Source: Paraglaciecola sp. T6c (GTDB lineage: Bacteria > Pseudomonadota > Gammaproteobacteria > Enterobacterales > Alteromonadaceae). Taken from it: a DNA stretch of 64,000 nt. Shown piece by piece: positions 18,773-27,511 of the stretch. The position numbers and the translations under genes were made by a program. The stretch spans positions 1,302,001 through 1,366,000 of the forward strand of contig NC_008228.1 of NCBI RefSeq assembly GCF_000014225.1. Direction: 5' to 3'. Below the pieces are notes generated by a model. It had not been told where the DNA came from, made no database searches, and saw nothing but the letters and a program-made list of their open reading frames with translations. Numbering within the stretch: position 1 is the first letter of the stretch; each line of letters opens with the position of its first letter.

Positions 18773-19690
18773 ATGATCATGCTGACGTTTAAACGTATTG
18801 TTCTGTTTTATATTTCGGTCAGTTTTTGTCAAAGCGCAACAGCAACTATTATCAGCACAGCACTCACTGCTGAAGCATATACCCTCAGTTACCCTAAACC
18901 AGATAACGGTTGGCGCATGTTCGATTCAGGGTCGTACTTTGCTTCTACCTATACAATATCGAACATCTATGACACCAGCGTTTATGCTAGTAGTTATGTG
19001 GAAGGTAATAAAAGAGGAACTGCTTTATTATCGATGCGTAAGTATGCGGCGAGTGTTGCTAGTGGAAGTGCCACAATAGGTTATCAGTTAGAAAATAGTT
19101 CATCCATCGTGCAGCAATTCGCCTTGCGTTTTAGTCCTTTATCTGGCTACTTACAAGCGTATTGTGCTGACCCAGAAAATCTGTTTTTTGAGAGTAATAG
19201 CGTATTACCCTGCATTGGTGAAGACTTTACAGTCTCCAGCTACAATGCGCGAATTACCTTAAACGACGAGTTGATTTGGTCAAGCATGGCTGAAGTACGC
19301 TCAGATAGTAACGGCGTAGGCGTTGTCACTGATGGTGCTGTGCTTGGCGTTTTTGATGTTGAAATGCATTCATATCGCTGGGGCACTCAATGGTTTGAGC
19401 TACCACTGGGCGTATTTGAACCAAATGAACAATTTAATCTTGTTTACAGTGTTGATGTGTTAACTGATGGCGTGGCGAGTCTGCAAGGTGGTGCTACAGC
19501 TTGTGAGCCTTATAGCTGTCCTTATTCTGACAATATTGCATTCGCTGATTATGGTTTCCCGCAGTTTGACGAATATAACGATTCACTTTTTCAATTTTCA
19601 TCAAGTGCATTGGCTGTGAATGAGCCCCCTAAGCTAGGGGCCATATTGATAGGGTTATTACTACTAGCCGGTCGATTGAAGAAGACATAG
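18773..19690 (+). CDS. Secreted protein with PEP-CTERM-like C-terminus
   Basis: I do not recognise the central domain of this 305-residue protein. The start is the ATG at 18773, seven bases after AAGGAAG; an upstream in-frame ATG at 18698 has no ribosome site. A signal peptide covers roughly the first 24 residues (FKRIVLFYISVSFCQSATA). The body is Ser/Tyr-rich, beta-strand-like and has four Cys. The C-terminus reads NEPPKLGAILIGLLLLAGRLKKT: a short Glu-Pro motif, one membrane helix and a basic tail. This is the tripartite layout of PEP-CTERM sorting signals, which are processed by exosortase and often encoded near EPS genes. It stands alone between two sulfotransferase genes. No exosortase gene is in the window. 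Confidence 0.6.
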   Translation: MIMLTFKRIVLFYISVSFCQSATATIISTALTAEAYTLSYPKPDNGWRMFDSGSYFASTYTISNIYDTSVYASSYVEGNKRGTALLSMRKYAASVASGSATIGYQLENSSSIVQQFALRFSPLSGYLQAYCADPENLFFESNSVLPCIGEDFTVSSYNARITLNDELIWSSMAEVRSDSNGVGVVTDGAVLGVFDVEMHSYRWGTQWFELPLGVFEPNEQFNLVYSVDVLTDGVASLQGGATACEPYSCPYSDNIAFADYGFPQFDEYNDSLFQFSSSALAVNEPPKLGAILIGLLLLAGRLKKT

Positions 19691-19969
19691 TCGACCGTAA
19701 TAGTAATCGCTTTGAAAGATGTTAGATTTACCCATGCAGCTATTCCCGCATAAGCCATTTTTGCTATAAGATACTCGCCTTATTCACACAAAAACTGATC
19801 TGTGAGAAAAAGTCCTTTACCGCGATAAGAAACGTTAGACATGTGGGGTAGATGCCATTTAACCTGCACAAACGTATGTAAATCAAAGTAGAATCATGTG
19901 TCAAACTTATTGTGAACGACTCCGTTTTCATTGCATTATTGTGCATGTAGTTATTTTTAAAGGAATATT

Positions 19970-20884
19970 GTGGGGATTTTAAATCGATATCGCGGTAAAG
20001 CTTTGGATGTTTCTAGCCTTTACTGTTTGCGACTATTAAACAGCATCATACCTAAGCGTTTTGCTTCACCCTCTATTTTACTCTTGTCTTACCCCAGAAG
20101 CGGCTCCTCCTGGGCCGGTGAGGTGCTGGCCACATCACCGCAGCTCGCGTACCTCAGGGAGCCAATTACGCAACCCTATTTAAAACGGTTAGGGGGCGAA
20201 CAGGCTGTATTTACCGCTGAAAAAGACCATCCGGATTTTGATATATACAAAAAGCTCGCTGACGAGGCGTTCGCTGGCCTACCTCGATACCACAGAGGCG
20301 TAATTCATAACAAGTGGGATTTCGTGCCTTTTTTAAAGAACAACAAGCAAAAATTGCTGCTCAAAGAGGTAAACCCAGCAGCAGCCAGTTTTTACTGTAA
20401 ACATTATCACCCTTTCTTATTTTTACTATTGCGCCACCCTGCTGCGGTGGCATTGAGTTTTCAGGAAAGAGGGTGGTTGCAAAGGCACAGTGAATTATTA
20501 GATGGACAGTCTGAGCTTGATGTCTGGGGGCGTTTCGGTCAGTTATATGGCACGTTCTTGGCAGAAGCTGTCGACGTGGTGAATCACTATCCAAATGCAA
20601 AGATCATTAAATATGAAGACTTAGTGGATGACCCTAAGCAGCAGTTTTCTAACATTTTTATTGATTGTGGCGTTGACGTACCAGAAAATTTTGATTCAAT
20701 TATCGAGCAATATTGTTATTCCAAAGATGATCTAAGTAGTGGCTTCCAAACCGCGAGAAATTCAAAACTAACAGCTCAGAAGTGGAAAAGTAAGCTCACG
20801 CCTGAGCAATTAAACGCATTGCGGGAGGGGTTTTTAGAAACGTCGTTAACCTTTTATCGCGATCCCAGTGATTGGCTAATTTAA
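19970..20884 (+). CDS. Sulfotransferase family protein (GTG start)
   Basis: This 304-residue protein is a PAPS-dependent sulfotransferase of the Sulfotransfer_3 type. The 5'-phosphosulfate loop is ILLLSYPRSGSSWAGEVLA near residue 40, the 3'-phosphate-binding block is FLLLRHPAAVALSF near residue 150, and IIKYEDLVDDPKQQ is a conserved segment of the family. The start is GTG at 19970 with AAAGGAA ahead of it. It is distinct from the shorter sulfotransferase at 17374-18021, so the locus encodes two different sulfo-group transferases. Likely substrates are sugars of the polysaccharide made by the neighbouring operon; sulfated EPS is common in marine bacteria. The acceptor is inferred from context only. 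Confidence 0.85.
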   Translation: MGILNRYRGKALDVSSLYCLRLLNSIIPKRFASPSILLLSYPRSGSSWAGEVLATSPQLAYLREPITQPYLKRLGGEQAVFTAEKDHPDFDIYKKLADEAFAGLPRYHRGVIHNKWDFVPFLKNNKQKLLLKEVNPAAASFYCKHYHPFLFLLLRHPAAVALSFQERGWLQRHSELLDGQSELDVWGRFGQLYGTFLAEAVDVVNHYPNAKIIKYEDLVDDPKQQFSNIFIDCGVDVPENFDSIIEQYCYSKDDLSSGFQTARNSKLTAQKWKSKLTPEQLNALREGFLETSLTFYRDPSDWLI

Positions 20885-21321
20885 CGCTAATAAACCTTTA
20901 ACACAGCGTTTTACTCAATTAGAAGAGTCGTGAATTTAAAATTGTTAAGTACTCACTCGTTATGATGATAAGCACGTTTGTCGTATCCGAGGTGTATAGT
21001 GTGGATACAAAACAGTGATTTTTCAATTCTATCGAAGTGTTTTAGAGTATGTGGAGATGTTATTCGCTTGAAGGTAATTTAATGCAATAGTAGTAACATA
21101 CTCTTTGACCCTAGGCCGCTGGGCCAAATTTAGAAAGTCTGGTATTTGTTATCGATTTACTCGCTGCAAGTACGAGCTTTCACTATCAATAATAAATGTT
21201 ATGAGGGAATTGCTTTAATTGTTTCGATAATGTTCGTGGCTTTTAACGTTATAATGGTAAATTAAATACTCACTTGGGCTATATTTGTGTGCAAAGTGCT
21301 TTTTATATTGGGGGAAAGTAG
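20885..21321. other. Non-coding region upstream of second pyruvyltransferase-like gene
   Basis: No gene is seen in these 437 bases. A weak hairpin directly after the sulfotransferase, AACGCT at 20883-20888 and AGCGTT at 20905-20910, could be its terminator. The last bases, GGGGAAAGTAG before the TTG at 21322, match the leader of the paralogue at 13152. Confidence 0.35.
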
Positions 21322-22146
21322 TTGAAGTTTTTTAAAAAGCGTAAGAGTGAAAGGTTTTACCAAGCTGAAGTAGAGTCAAAAGCGCAACTTCTTGCTTATT
21401 ATTGGCAACCGAAATCAAAAGAGCCAAACATTGGGGATTATTTAGCTTTAGATACTGTGCAGCAGATGTTGCACTTGAAGAACCGATTTGTATTGGACAA
21501 ATTAGTTCATTCTAGCAAGCTACTGTCCATTGGTTCGGTACTTCATTTTGCAGTAGACAATGATGTCATTTGGGGGACAGGTAGAAACGGTAAAGTTCCG
21601 GAGAGTACTCATCGATTCAATACTCTAGACGTTAGAGCGATTCGAGGCCCATTAACAAGAGATTATCTAATAAGTAAGGGGATATCGTGTCCTGAAATTT
21701 ATGGCGATCCAGCGATTTTGTCCCCGCTTTTTTACCCTGAGCAGCTAATGTGCCCAGATGGACCTTCACAGGATTTTGTGATCGTGCCACAGTTAAATGA
21801 TGATATGGGTTTTTACAAGGGATATGAAGACATACTCGTTTCACCTCGAATGTATCCAGGCGAATTTATCAAAGCCATTCTCAAAGGAAAGACTGTTATT
21901 AGCTCGAGTCTGCATGGCGTAGTTTTAGCTGAAGCGTATGGTAGAAATGCTATTTTTCTTGATTCAGGGAGCGGCGAAACTCAATTTAAGTATGACGACT
22001 ATTATTTTGGTACAGGCAGAGACTCTTATCATAAGGTAAGCAATATTGAGGAAGCCAAATCTCTTGTTTCACAGCCTATTCCGAGCTTAAAAGAGCGTCA
22101 AAATGCGCTTGTTAAAGCGTTCCCGTTTGATTTATGGGCGCAGTAA
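21322..22146 (+). CDS. Polysaccharide pyruvyltransferase-family protein, copy 2 (TTG start)
   Basis: This 274-residue protein is the paralogue of the gene at 13152-13976. By hand alignment there are about 54 differences over 274 residues without gaps. The family blocks are all intact: PNIGDYLALDTVQQ, VRAIRGPLTRDYLISKGI, EIYGDPAILSPLFYP, VISSSLHGVVLAEAYG. The differences cluster at residues 5-15, 60-66 and 92-100, while the active-site-like regions are nearly unchanged. It also begins with TTG, with the same spacing to a GGGGAAA ribosome site. It likely attaches pyruvate ketals (or a sugar) to the same or a related polysaccharide. It stands alone, with long non-coding DNA on both sides. Confidence 0.82.
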   Translation: MKFFKKRKSERFYQAEVESKAQLLAYYWQPKSKEPNIGDYLALDTVQQMLHLKNRFVLDKLVHSSKLLSIGSVLHFAVDNDVIWGTGRNGKVPESTHRFNTLDVRAIRGPLTRDYLISKGISCPEIYGDPAILSPLFYPEQLMCPDGPSQDFVIVPQLNDDMGFYKGYEDILVSPRMYPGEFIKAILKGKTVISSSLHGVVLAEAYGRNAIFLDSGSGETQFKYDDYYFGTGRDSYHKVSNIEEAKSLVSQPIPSLKERQNALVKAFPFDLWAQ

Positions 22147-22577
22147 ACTACGGTGCTTTTTGCGTAAATAAGAGTTCATAATTTAGAGCGCTAGGTATTT
22201 AGAGGCAAAGGAATGCCACGAAATGGTTTGCGCTCTAAAACGAAGCAGAGCTACGTGCGGTTAGTTATTTTCAGTCACGTGCAAACCCGCCTGGTACGCA
22301 ATAATGTAAATCAAGCGTTAGTTGATAATGAGCTGTTACTCTGGTGAGTCACCAGCTTCTTCCATTCTTTAGACCTCCTCTTCCGTTTTGGTATAAGCCG
22401 AGATTTACTTTACTCGCCATTGGTCTGTATCGATTACACGTTCACTGCGACGGTTCAACTGACTAATCGATTTAACGCGAGTGCTTTGATTCAATTTGAT
22501 CTTTCAAGATCCACATTGCTTTTTGTTTACATTTAATTAACAATCTTGATTCGCGTTATCGTTTCAAGGATTGAAAT
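22147..22577. other. Non-coding region
   Basis: I see no gene, clear terminator or repeat in these 431 bases between the second pyruvyltransferase-like gene and the asparagine-synthase-like gene. The promoter for the latter presumably lies in the AT-rich last 100 bases. Confidence 0.3.
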
Positions 22578-24056
22578 ATGTCTACCCAGCTGCGATTTTC
22601 TAAGCAATTTTTACTTTCATCTACACCGGTTTTAAATCCGTTTCTCGACAATTGGATTAAAACTACGCTCAGTTCGAACTATTTCTTTTATGCTCACCCA
22701 AAGTTGAATGTGACTCAAATTATCAGAGAACATCAACAATACATTGCGATGGGGGACTTTCTTGATCCCGTTCATGTAAATGCGTGTAACGAAGACGTAA
22801 TTCAACGTTTCGCTGATGAGTGCGATAGTTTTGCTGACTTAGAGCTAGCTTTGAACTCTTTGAGTGGGCGGTGGGCTTTGATTGCCACAATAAATGGGTG
22901 TAGCCGTGTTTACCACGATGCTGCGGGGCAAAAGTCGGTTTTTTACCATACATCTGTAACCGGCGATCGCTTCATTTGTACACACCCTAGTTTATTGAAT
23001 TCATTGGAAATCGTGGTCAAAGATACTGAATTACAAAACGAATTTGAGTCTTTTACCCACTCTGGCAGCTGGCCAATTTATGCATTGCCGTATCGCGATT
23101 TACATCAGTTATTACCCAATCATTACCTTGACTTGCACGAGCTAGCTGCTGAGCGCTATTGGCCGAATGGTCAGCTTGAGCCACTGACGGTAGAGGCGGC
23201 TGCGGAGAAAATGGCTCATTTGGTAAAGGGGGCTACCGAAGCTGCAGCGGCACGAAACAGCTGTGTTCTGAATCTAACCGGAGGGTATGATTCTCGGCTT
23301 ATTTTAGCCAGTGCGATGAATATTTGGGAGCAATGCGAGTTTTTCACAGTGAAAAGGACGGATTCACCTAAACACGATCAGTCGATACCGATTAAGCTAA
23401 AAAATAAGTACAAACTTAAACATCATTTTGTGCAATCTTCCGTGAAATCTGCCGCAACGGCAAAGCAGAATGATGAATTAAATAAGCAGTTGCAAATCAA
23501 TGTTGGCGGAATGCGTTATGACCCATCGTTACAAGCGACGCTAGCGGTTAAAAATACAATAAACGATAAAACGCATCTTCTTGGTTTGATTTCCGAAGTG
23601 ACACGTTGCTATTACTACGAAGATGGCGTGCATCCTGATCGTCTTACACCTGAATTTTTAGCGCAGCGCTCGGGGTTCGGTAGTAACCCGATTGCGATAA
23701 AAGGATGTAAGCATTGGCTCGACAGCTTACCTGATGACTTACCTGTAAATATATTGGACCTGTTTTACTGGGAACATCGTTTAGGTGTTTGGGCGGCTTG
23801 TGGTATGGCGTTTTCTGAGGCGGTGATGGATCAACTGTCTCCAATGAACTGCAGAGCATATTTGGAAGCAGGATTATCGACTGATGTCAGTTATCGTAAA
23901 TCACCTTATGCGCTCATCACTAAAACAATTGAGGTGCTAAACCCCAGTTTACTTGAGTTTAAATTTAATTATGACTTGGCGGATTACTTACAGGAATTAG
24001 GGTTCGGCAAATGGCCGCTCCCTTGGCGTATCAAAAAGGCGGTTGGTCTGGTCTAG
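22578..24056 (+). CDS. Asparagine synthase-like amidoligase without glutaminase Cys
   Basis: This 492-residue protein resembles class II glutamine-dependent asparagine synthases. The N-terminal half has the late part of the amidotransferase fold (LSGRWALIATINGCSRVYHDAAGQKSV). However, the protein starts MSTQ, with no Cys at position 2, so glutamine hydrolysis is unlikely. The C-terminal half has the ATP pyrophosphatase loop TGGYDSR at residues 234-240, which in active enzymes binds ATP and adenylates a carboxylate. Proteins of this kind occur in EPS and natural-product loci, where they may amidate sugar acids using ammonia or another amine. Here a uronic acid is a reasonable target because the locus has a UDP-glucuronate epimerase. 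It is alone on its strand and the role is inferred. Confidence 0.75.
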   Translation: MSTQLRFSKQFLLSSTPVLNPFLDNWIKTTLSSNYFFYAHPKLNVTQIIREHQQYIAMGDFLDPVHVNACNEDVIQRFADECDSFADLELALNSLSGRWALIATINGCSRVYHDAAGQKSVFYHTSVTGDRFICTHPSLLNSLEIVVKDTELQNEFESFTHSGSWPIYALPYRDLHQLLPNHYLDLHELAAERYWPNGQLEPLTVEAAAEKMAHLVKGATEAAAARNSCVLNLTGGYDSRLILASAMNIWEQCEFFTVKRTDSPKHDQSIPIKLKNKYKLKHHFVQSSVKSAATAKQNDELNKQLQINVGGMRYDPSLQATLAVKNTINDKTHLLGLISEVTRCYYYEDGVHPDRLTPEFLAQRSGFGSNPIAIKGCKHWLDSLPDDLPVNILDLFYWEHRLGVWAACGMAFSEAVMDQLSPMNCRAYLEAGLSTDVSYRKSPYALITKTIEVLNPSLLEFKFNYDLADYLQELGFGKWPLPWRIKKAVGLV

Positions 24057-24403
24057 CATCCATTTTTAAGCCCTCCCATGTGCTGAATCAGCGCCATGGA
24101 TCGCGTTCAAAATCTCACTTTTAAGGTAGTAGCTAACGGATTTGCTAGCTAAGAGCGAAATGCGGTACGCGTTCTGATATAAAATTTAGCCATCTTTTAG
24201 AGCCAAGATACTTATCTTCTATGCAGAAGCGAGTGTTGAGTGTGTGGACTCATCGCAAGGCTTTACGACTTACTTTTAATAAATCTGCACGCATTTCTCT
24301 CATGACGCTTTTGATAAAAGTAAAAACTCGCTAATGTATTGCCAAGAATATCTATAAAATCAAACCAATAATTATATTCATGTTCATGCTAAAAGGAGCG
24401 CAG
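24057..24403. other. Intergenic region at end of EPS locus
   Basis: These 347 bases separate the polysaccharide locus from the protease gene. No gene or strong terminator is visible. The final bases contain AAAAGGAG, the ribosome site that selects the ATG at 24404. Confidence 0.35.
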
Positions 24404-26806
24404 ATGCTGTTATTAAGGGGAAGGGGCGTTGTTTTTTTATTGAGCGCGCTAATGTGTTTAATGGCTGGCGCGGCGAACGCACAGAGTATTGCTGAATTCA
24501 CCGATGGGATGGAGCACAAAGCTGGCTTTTTTGATTTTTATTACGACGGCGAGAACGACAAAGTCTATTTACGCATCGATAAGCTGTCGCAGCCGTTCTT
24601 ATTTCAAAGCAGCATGCCCCAAGGTATTGGCTCGAACGATATCGGCCTTGATCGTGGTCAGTTAGGCAAGACGCGCTTGGTCGAGTTTCAACGCTTTGGT
24701 AACAAAGTGATGCTCAAACAACTAAATACAGCGTATCGAGCGACATCAGCTAATCCCGCTGAACAGGCCAGTATCGATGAAGCGTTCGCTGACTCTGTAT
24801 TAGTAGGATTACCTGTTGTCGCCTCTAACGAAAAGATTGTGCTGGTGGATTACACGGATTTTCTACTGTCTGATATTCACCAGATTAGCGATCGTTTAAA
24901 TACGACCAAGCAGGGCAGCTATAGCCCTGATGCTACCCGAAGCGGTGTATATTTAGCGCGCAGCAAAGCCTTTGTGGATAATACCGAGCTTGAATCACTG
25001 GTGACGTTTGCTGGTAGCCAGCCCGGGGAGTATGTAAAACAAGTGACGCCTGCGCCAAAGAGTATTTCGGTGCATTTGCACCACTCGCTTGTTCGCTTAC
25101 CTGACAATAAGTACCAACCACGCAAGTTTGTCCCGTTTTCAGGGTATTGGGCGTTGGGTTATCAGGACTATTCAGCGCCGCTTGATCGAAGCATGACGAC
25201 GCAGTTTATTCCTCGCCATCGCCTAAGTAAGAAAAACCCCAAGGCTAAAACCAGTGAAGCGGTTGAGCCTATCGTGTACTACCTCGACCCAGGTATTCCT
25301 GAACCCGTTTTAGGTGCATTACTTGACGGTGCGCGCTGGTGGAACCAAGCCTTTAGTAAAATTGGCTACAAAGATGCGTTTCAAGTGAAGGTGCTACCAA
25401 AAGGTGCTGACCCAATGGATGTGCGCTACAACGTGATCCAATGGGTGCACAGAGCGACTCGCGGTTGGTCTTACGGCAGCTCAGTGGTTGACCCTCGCAC
25501 GGGGGAAATCATCAAAGGCCACGTAACGCTTGGTTCGTTGCGAGTTCGCCAAGATTATTTAATCGCTCTTGGCTTAACCAGCCCCTTCACTAAAGCGGAA
25601 GGCGTTACTGACACGCAAGCGCAACAAGAGATGGCGCTGGCGCGTATTCGTCAATTGTCTGCCCATGAAGTGGGGCACACCTTAGGTATTTCCCATAATT
25701 TCGCTGCCAGCGAGTATGGCCGTGAGTCAGTAATGGATTATCCGCATCCGCTTATCACCGTAAAAAACGACAGAATCAGTTTAGAAGGTGCTTACGCGAC
25801 AGGCATGGGTAAATGGGATGACTACGTGATTGCCTATGGCTACCAAACCTATGTCAATACTCAAGATGAAACGACAGGCTTAAACGAATTGGTGACACAA
25901 GCACGTGCCAGTGGCATGCGTTATCAATCCGATCCCGATGCTCGGCCTTTACACGCGGCTAACCCATCAGGCAGTTTATGGGATAATGGTGAAGATGCCG
26001 CGGCTGAGTTAAAGCGAATTAGCGATGTTCGCAGCGTTGCAATGCAGCAGTTCGGTATTAACAGCATTCCTACTGGCGATACGTTATCTTCATTAGAAGA
26101 GCGTTTTGTACCAATATATTTACTTCATCGTTATCAGTTAGATGCAGCGGCAAAACTGATTGGCGGGGTGGAATATGAGTATGAAAGTAAGGGGGATTAT
26201 AATAATGCTAAAGGCGCGAAGCCGGTTGACGATAAAGCGCAACAAGCAGCATTGAATGCGATTTTGGATACCATGCAACCTGCCTTTTTGAGTGTGCCTG
26301 AACATATCGTAAAATTAATCCCGCCTAAAGCCTATGGTGAATCACGCAACCGCGAGAGCTTTAAAGGTCGTACTGGGCTAACGTTCGACCCGGTATCGGC
26401 TGGGGAGTCCGCGGCAAATTACAGCTTGTCCTTGTTACTGCAACCTCAGCGTTTAAATCGATTGGCGCAGCAACATAGTCTGAATAAAGAAGCCCCGAGC
26501 GTTCATAGTGTTATCTCCACTTTGTTGGCACGCAGCTTAAAACAAGACAGCGCTAACCAACTTGCACAGCGGATCAATTATGTGGTGCTCGATGGTTTAG
26601 TCAAATTGTTAGCTTCGCCTGAATTAGCACCGGAAGTGGCAAGCGCGATTGAATTACAACTGCGCGATTTAACCCAGTGGTTAGGCAGCTTGAAAAAGCG
26701 TGGGCAAAACCGCGTGTTAGCGGAACAGCTTAATCAGTTTTGGCAAACTGGAAAATGGCCAACACATTTCGAACCCAAGCCTTTGCCACCAGGCTCACCC
26801 ATTTAA
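24404..26806 (+). CDS. Secreted zinc-dependent metalloprotease (met-zincin, DUF5117/DUF4953 type)
   Basis: This 800-residue protein is a large secreted zinc peptidase. The start is the ATG at 24404, set by AAAAGGAG six bases upstream; an ATG at 24380 would add eight residues without a ribosome site. A signal peptide covers about residues 1-27 (LLSALMCLMAGAANAQ). The N-terminal DUF5117-like part is followed by the catalytic domain with YYLDPGIPEPVLGALLDGARWW. The zinc site HEVGHTLGISH fits H-E-x2-H-x2-G-x2-H, and the Met-turn region is SVMDYPHP a little further on. A helical C-terminal region ends the protein. It probably degrades external or periplasmic protein. It is single-gene, with a strong hairpin after its stop. 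Confidence 0.88.
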   Translation: MLLLRGRGVVFLLSALMCLMAGAANAQSIAEFTDGMEHKAGFFDFYYDGENDKVYLRIDKLSQPFLFQSSMPQGIGSNDIGLDRGQLGKTRLVEFQRFGNKVMLKQLNTAYRATSANPAEQASIDEAFADSVLVGLPVVASNEKIVLVDYTDFLLSDIHQISDRLNTTKQGSYSPDATRSGVYLARSKAFVDNTELESLVTFAGSQPGEYVKQVTPAPKSISVHLHHSLVRLPDNKYQPRKFVPFSGYWALGYQDYSAPLDRSMTTQFIPRHRLSKKNPKAKTSEAVEPIVYYLDPGIPEPVLGALLDGARWWNQAFSKIGYKDAFQVKVLPKGADPMDVRYNVIQWVHRATRGWSYGSSVVDPRTGEIIKGHVTLGSLRVRQDYLIALGLTSPFTKAEGVTDTQAQQEMALARIRQLSAHEVGHTLGISHNFAASEYGRESVMDYPHPLITVKNDRISLEGAYATGMGKWDDYVIAYGYQTYVNTQDETTGLNELVTQARASGMRYQSDPDARPLHAANPSGSLWDNGEDAAAELKRISDVRSVAMQQFGINSIPTGDTLSSLEERFVPIYLLHRYQLDAAAKLIGGVEYEYESKGDYNNAKGAKPVDDKAQQAALNAILDTMQPAFLSVPEHIVKLIPPKAYGESRNRESFKGRTGLTFDPVSAGESAANYSLSLLLQPQRLNRLAQQHSLNKEAPSVHSVISTLLARSLKQDSANQLAQRINYVVLDGLVKLLASPELAPEVASAIELQLRDLTQWLGSLKKRGQNRVLAEQLNQFWQTGKWPTHFEPKPLPPGSPI

Positions 26807-26817
26807 CACCTCTCGCA

Positions 26818-26847
26818 ATAAGCTATTAAGTGCGCTTAATAGCTTAT
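26818..26847 (+). terminator. Hairpin after metalloprotease gene
   Basis: A perfect 13-bp stem, ATAAGCTATTAAG at 26818-26830 and CTTAATAGCTTAT at 26835-26847, encloses the loop TGCG just after the protease stop. No run of Ts follows, so it may protect the transcript 3' end or act as a weak terminator. Confidence 0.5.
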
Positions 26848-26848
26848 G

Positions 26849-26886
26849 CTCAAGTCATTCGTACTCAAGTCATTCGTTCTCAAGTT
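26849..26886. repeat. 15-bp tandem repeat, about 2.5 units
   Basis: The unit CTCAAGTCATTCGTA/T occurs at 26849-26863 and 26864-26878, and a third partial copy starts at 26879. It directly follows the hairpin at 26818-26847 in the intergenic region. Confidence 0.8.
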
Positions 26887-27010
26887 AAAAAGGAGAGATT
26901 GATCACTGCAAGTAAGGCAAGGTGAAAAGGATTTGCGTTGTCGATGACTTCTAAAGCGTCAACGACATATGCATTATGGTGATTTACTTAAAAAGCTAAA
27001 AACGCACGTT

Positions 27011-27430
27011 CTACTGTGACTGGGCTGCGTTTAATTCTTCTTTCAGCCATTTTTTAGCGGATGTTTCATCGTCAAAAAATGCGTATTTTAAGGAAGTACG
27101 TTGATATATGCTTTCCCAAAACTGCTCTGCTATAGATTTGTATTGTACATCATCAAACACAATTGCTGTGGCCACAAGGTTCATATGCTCAGCTTGCTTG
27201 ATTGATTCAACCATCATCCCTGCCGCTTCAGGTGGCAATAAGGGCTCACCACTCAGTACAGTCAAACTGGTCCATGGTTTGTCACATAACTGCTCTCTGT
27301 ATTGATTTATTTCGCGCTGGTATTGCAACACCATTTCAGTGTTAGCTGGGCCGCGAGCACGAATAATCATTAACTCTAGTTCTACGCATATATACAAACT
27401 TCCATGAATAGGAAAACTTCTGTTGACCAT
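27011..27430 (-). CDS. Small STAS/SpoIIAA-like protein (tentative)
   Basis: This 139-residue soluble protein has no signal peptide or membrane segment. The alternating beta/alpha pattern and segments such as ELELMIIRARGPANTEMVLQYQ, WTSLTVLSGEPLLPPEAAGMM and TAIVFDD resemble SpoIIAA-like STAS domains, small regulatory or lipid-binding folds found in marine proteobacteria. I cannot assign a partner. It is on the minus strand downstream of hemN's stop (81 bases away), so it could be read through from hemN, but it could also have its own promoter. The hydrophilic C-terminus (KKWLKEELNAAQSQ) looks helical. Confidence 0.6.
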   Translation of the reverse strand: MVNRSFPIHGSLYICVELELMIIRARGPANTEMVLQYQREINQYREQLCDKPWTSLTVLSGEPLLPPEAAGMMVESIKQAEHMNLVATAIVFDDVQYKSIAEQFWESIYQRTSLKYAFFDDETSAKKWLKEELNAAQSQ

Positions 27431-27511
27431 CGAGTCTATTCCTTTGATTTAACTCAAAATACACCTTAGGTATAACACAGATCTTCCTTGATCACATAGC
27501 GTAGTATTTTA

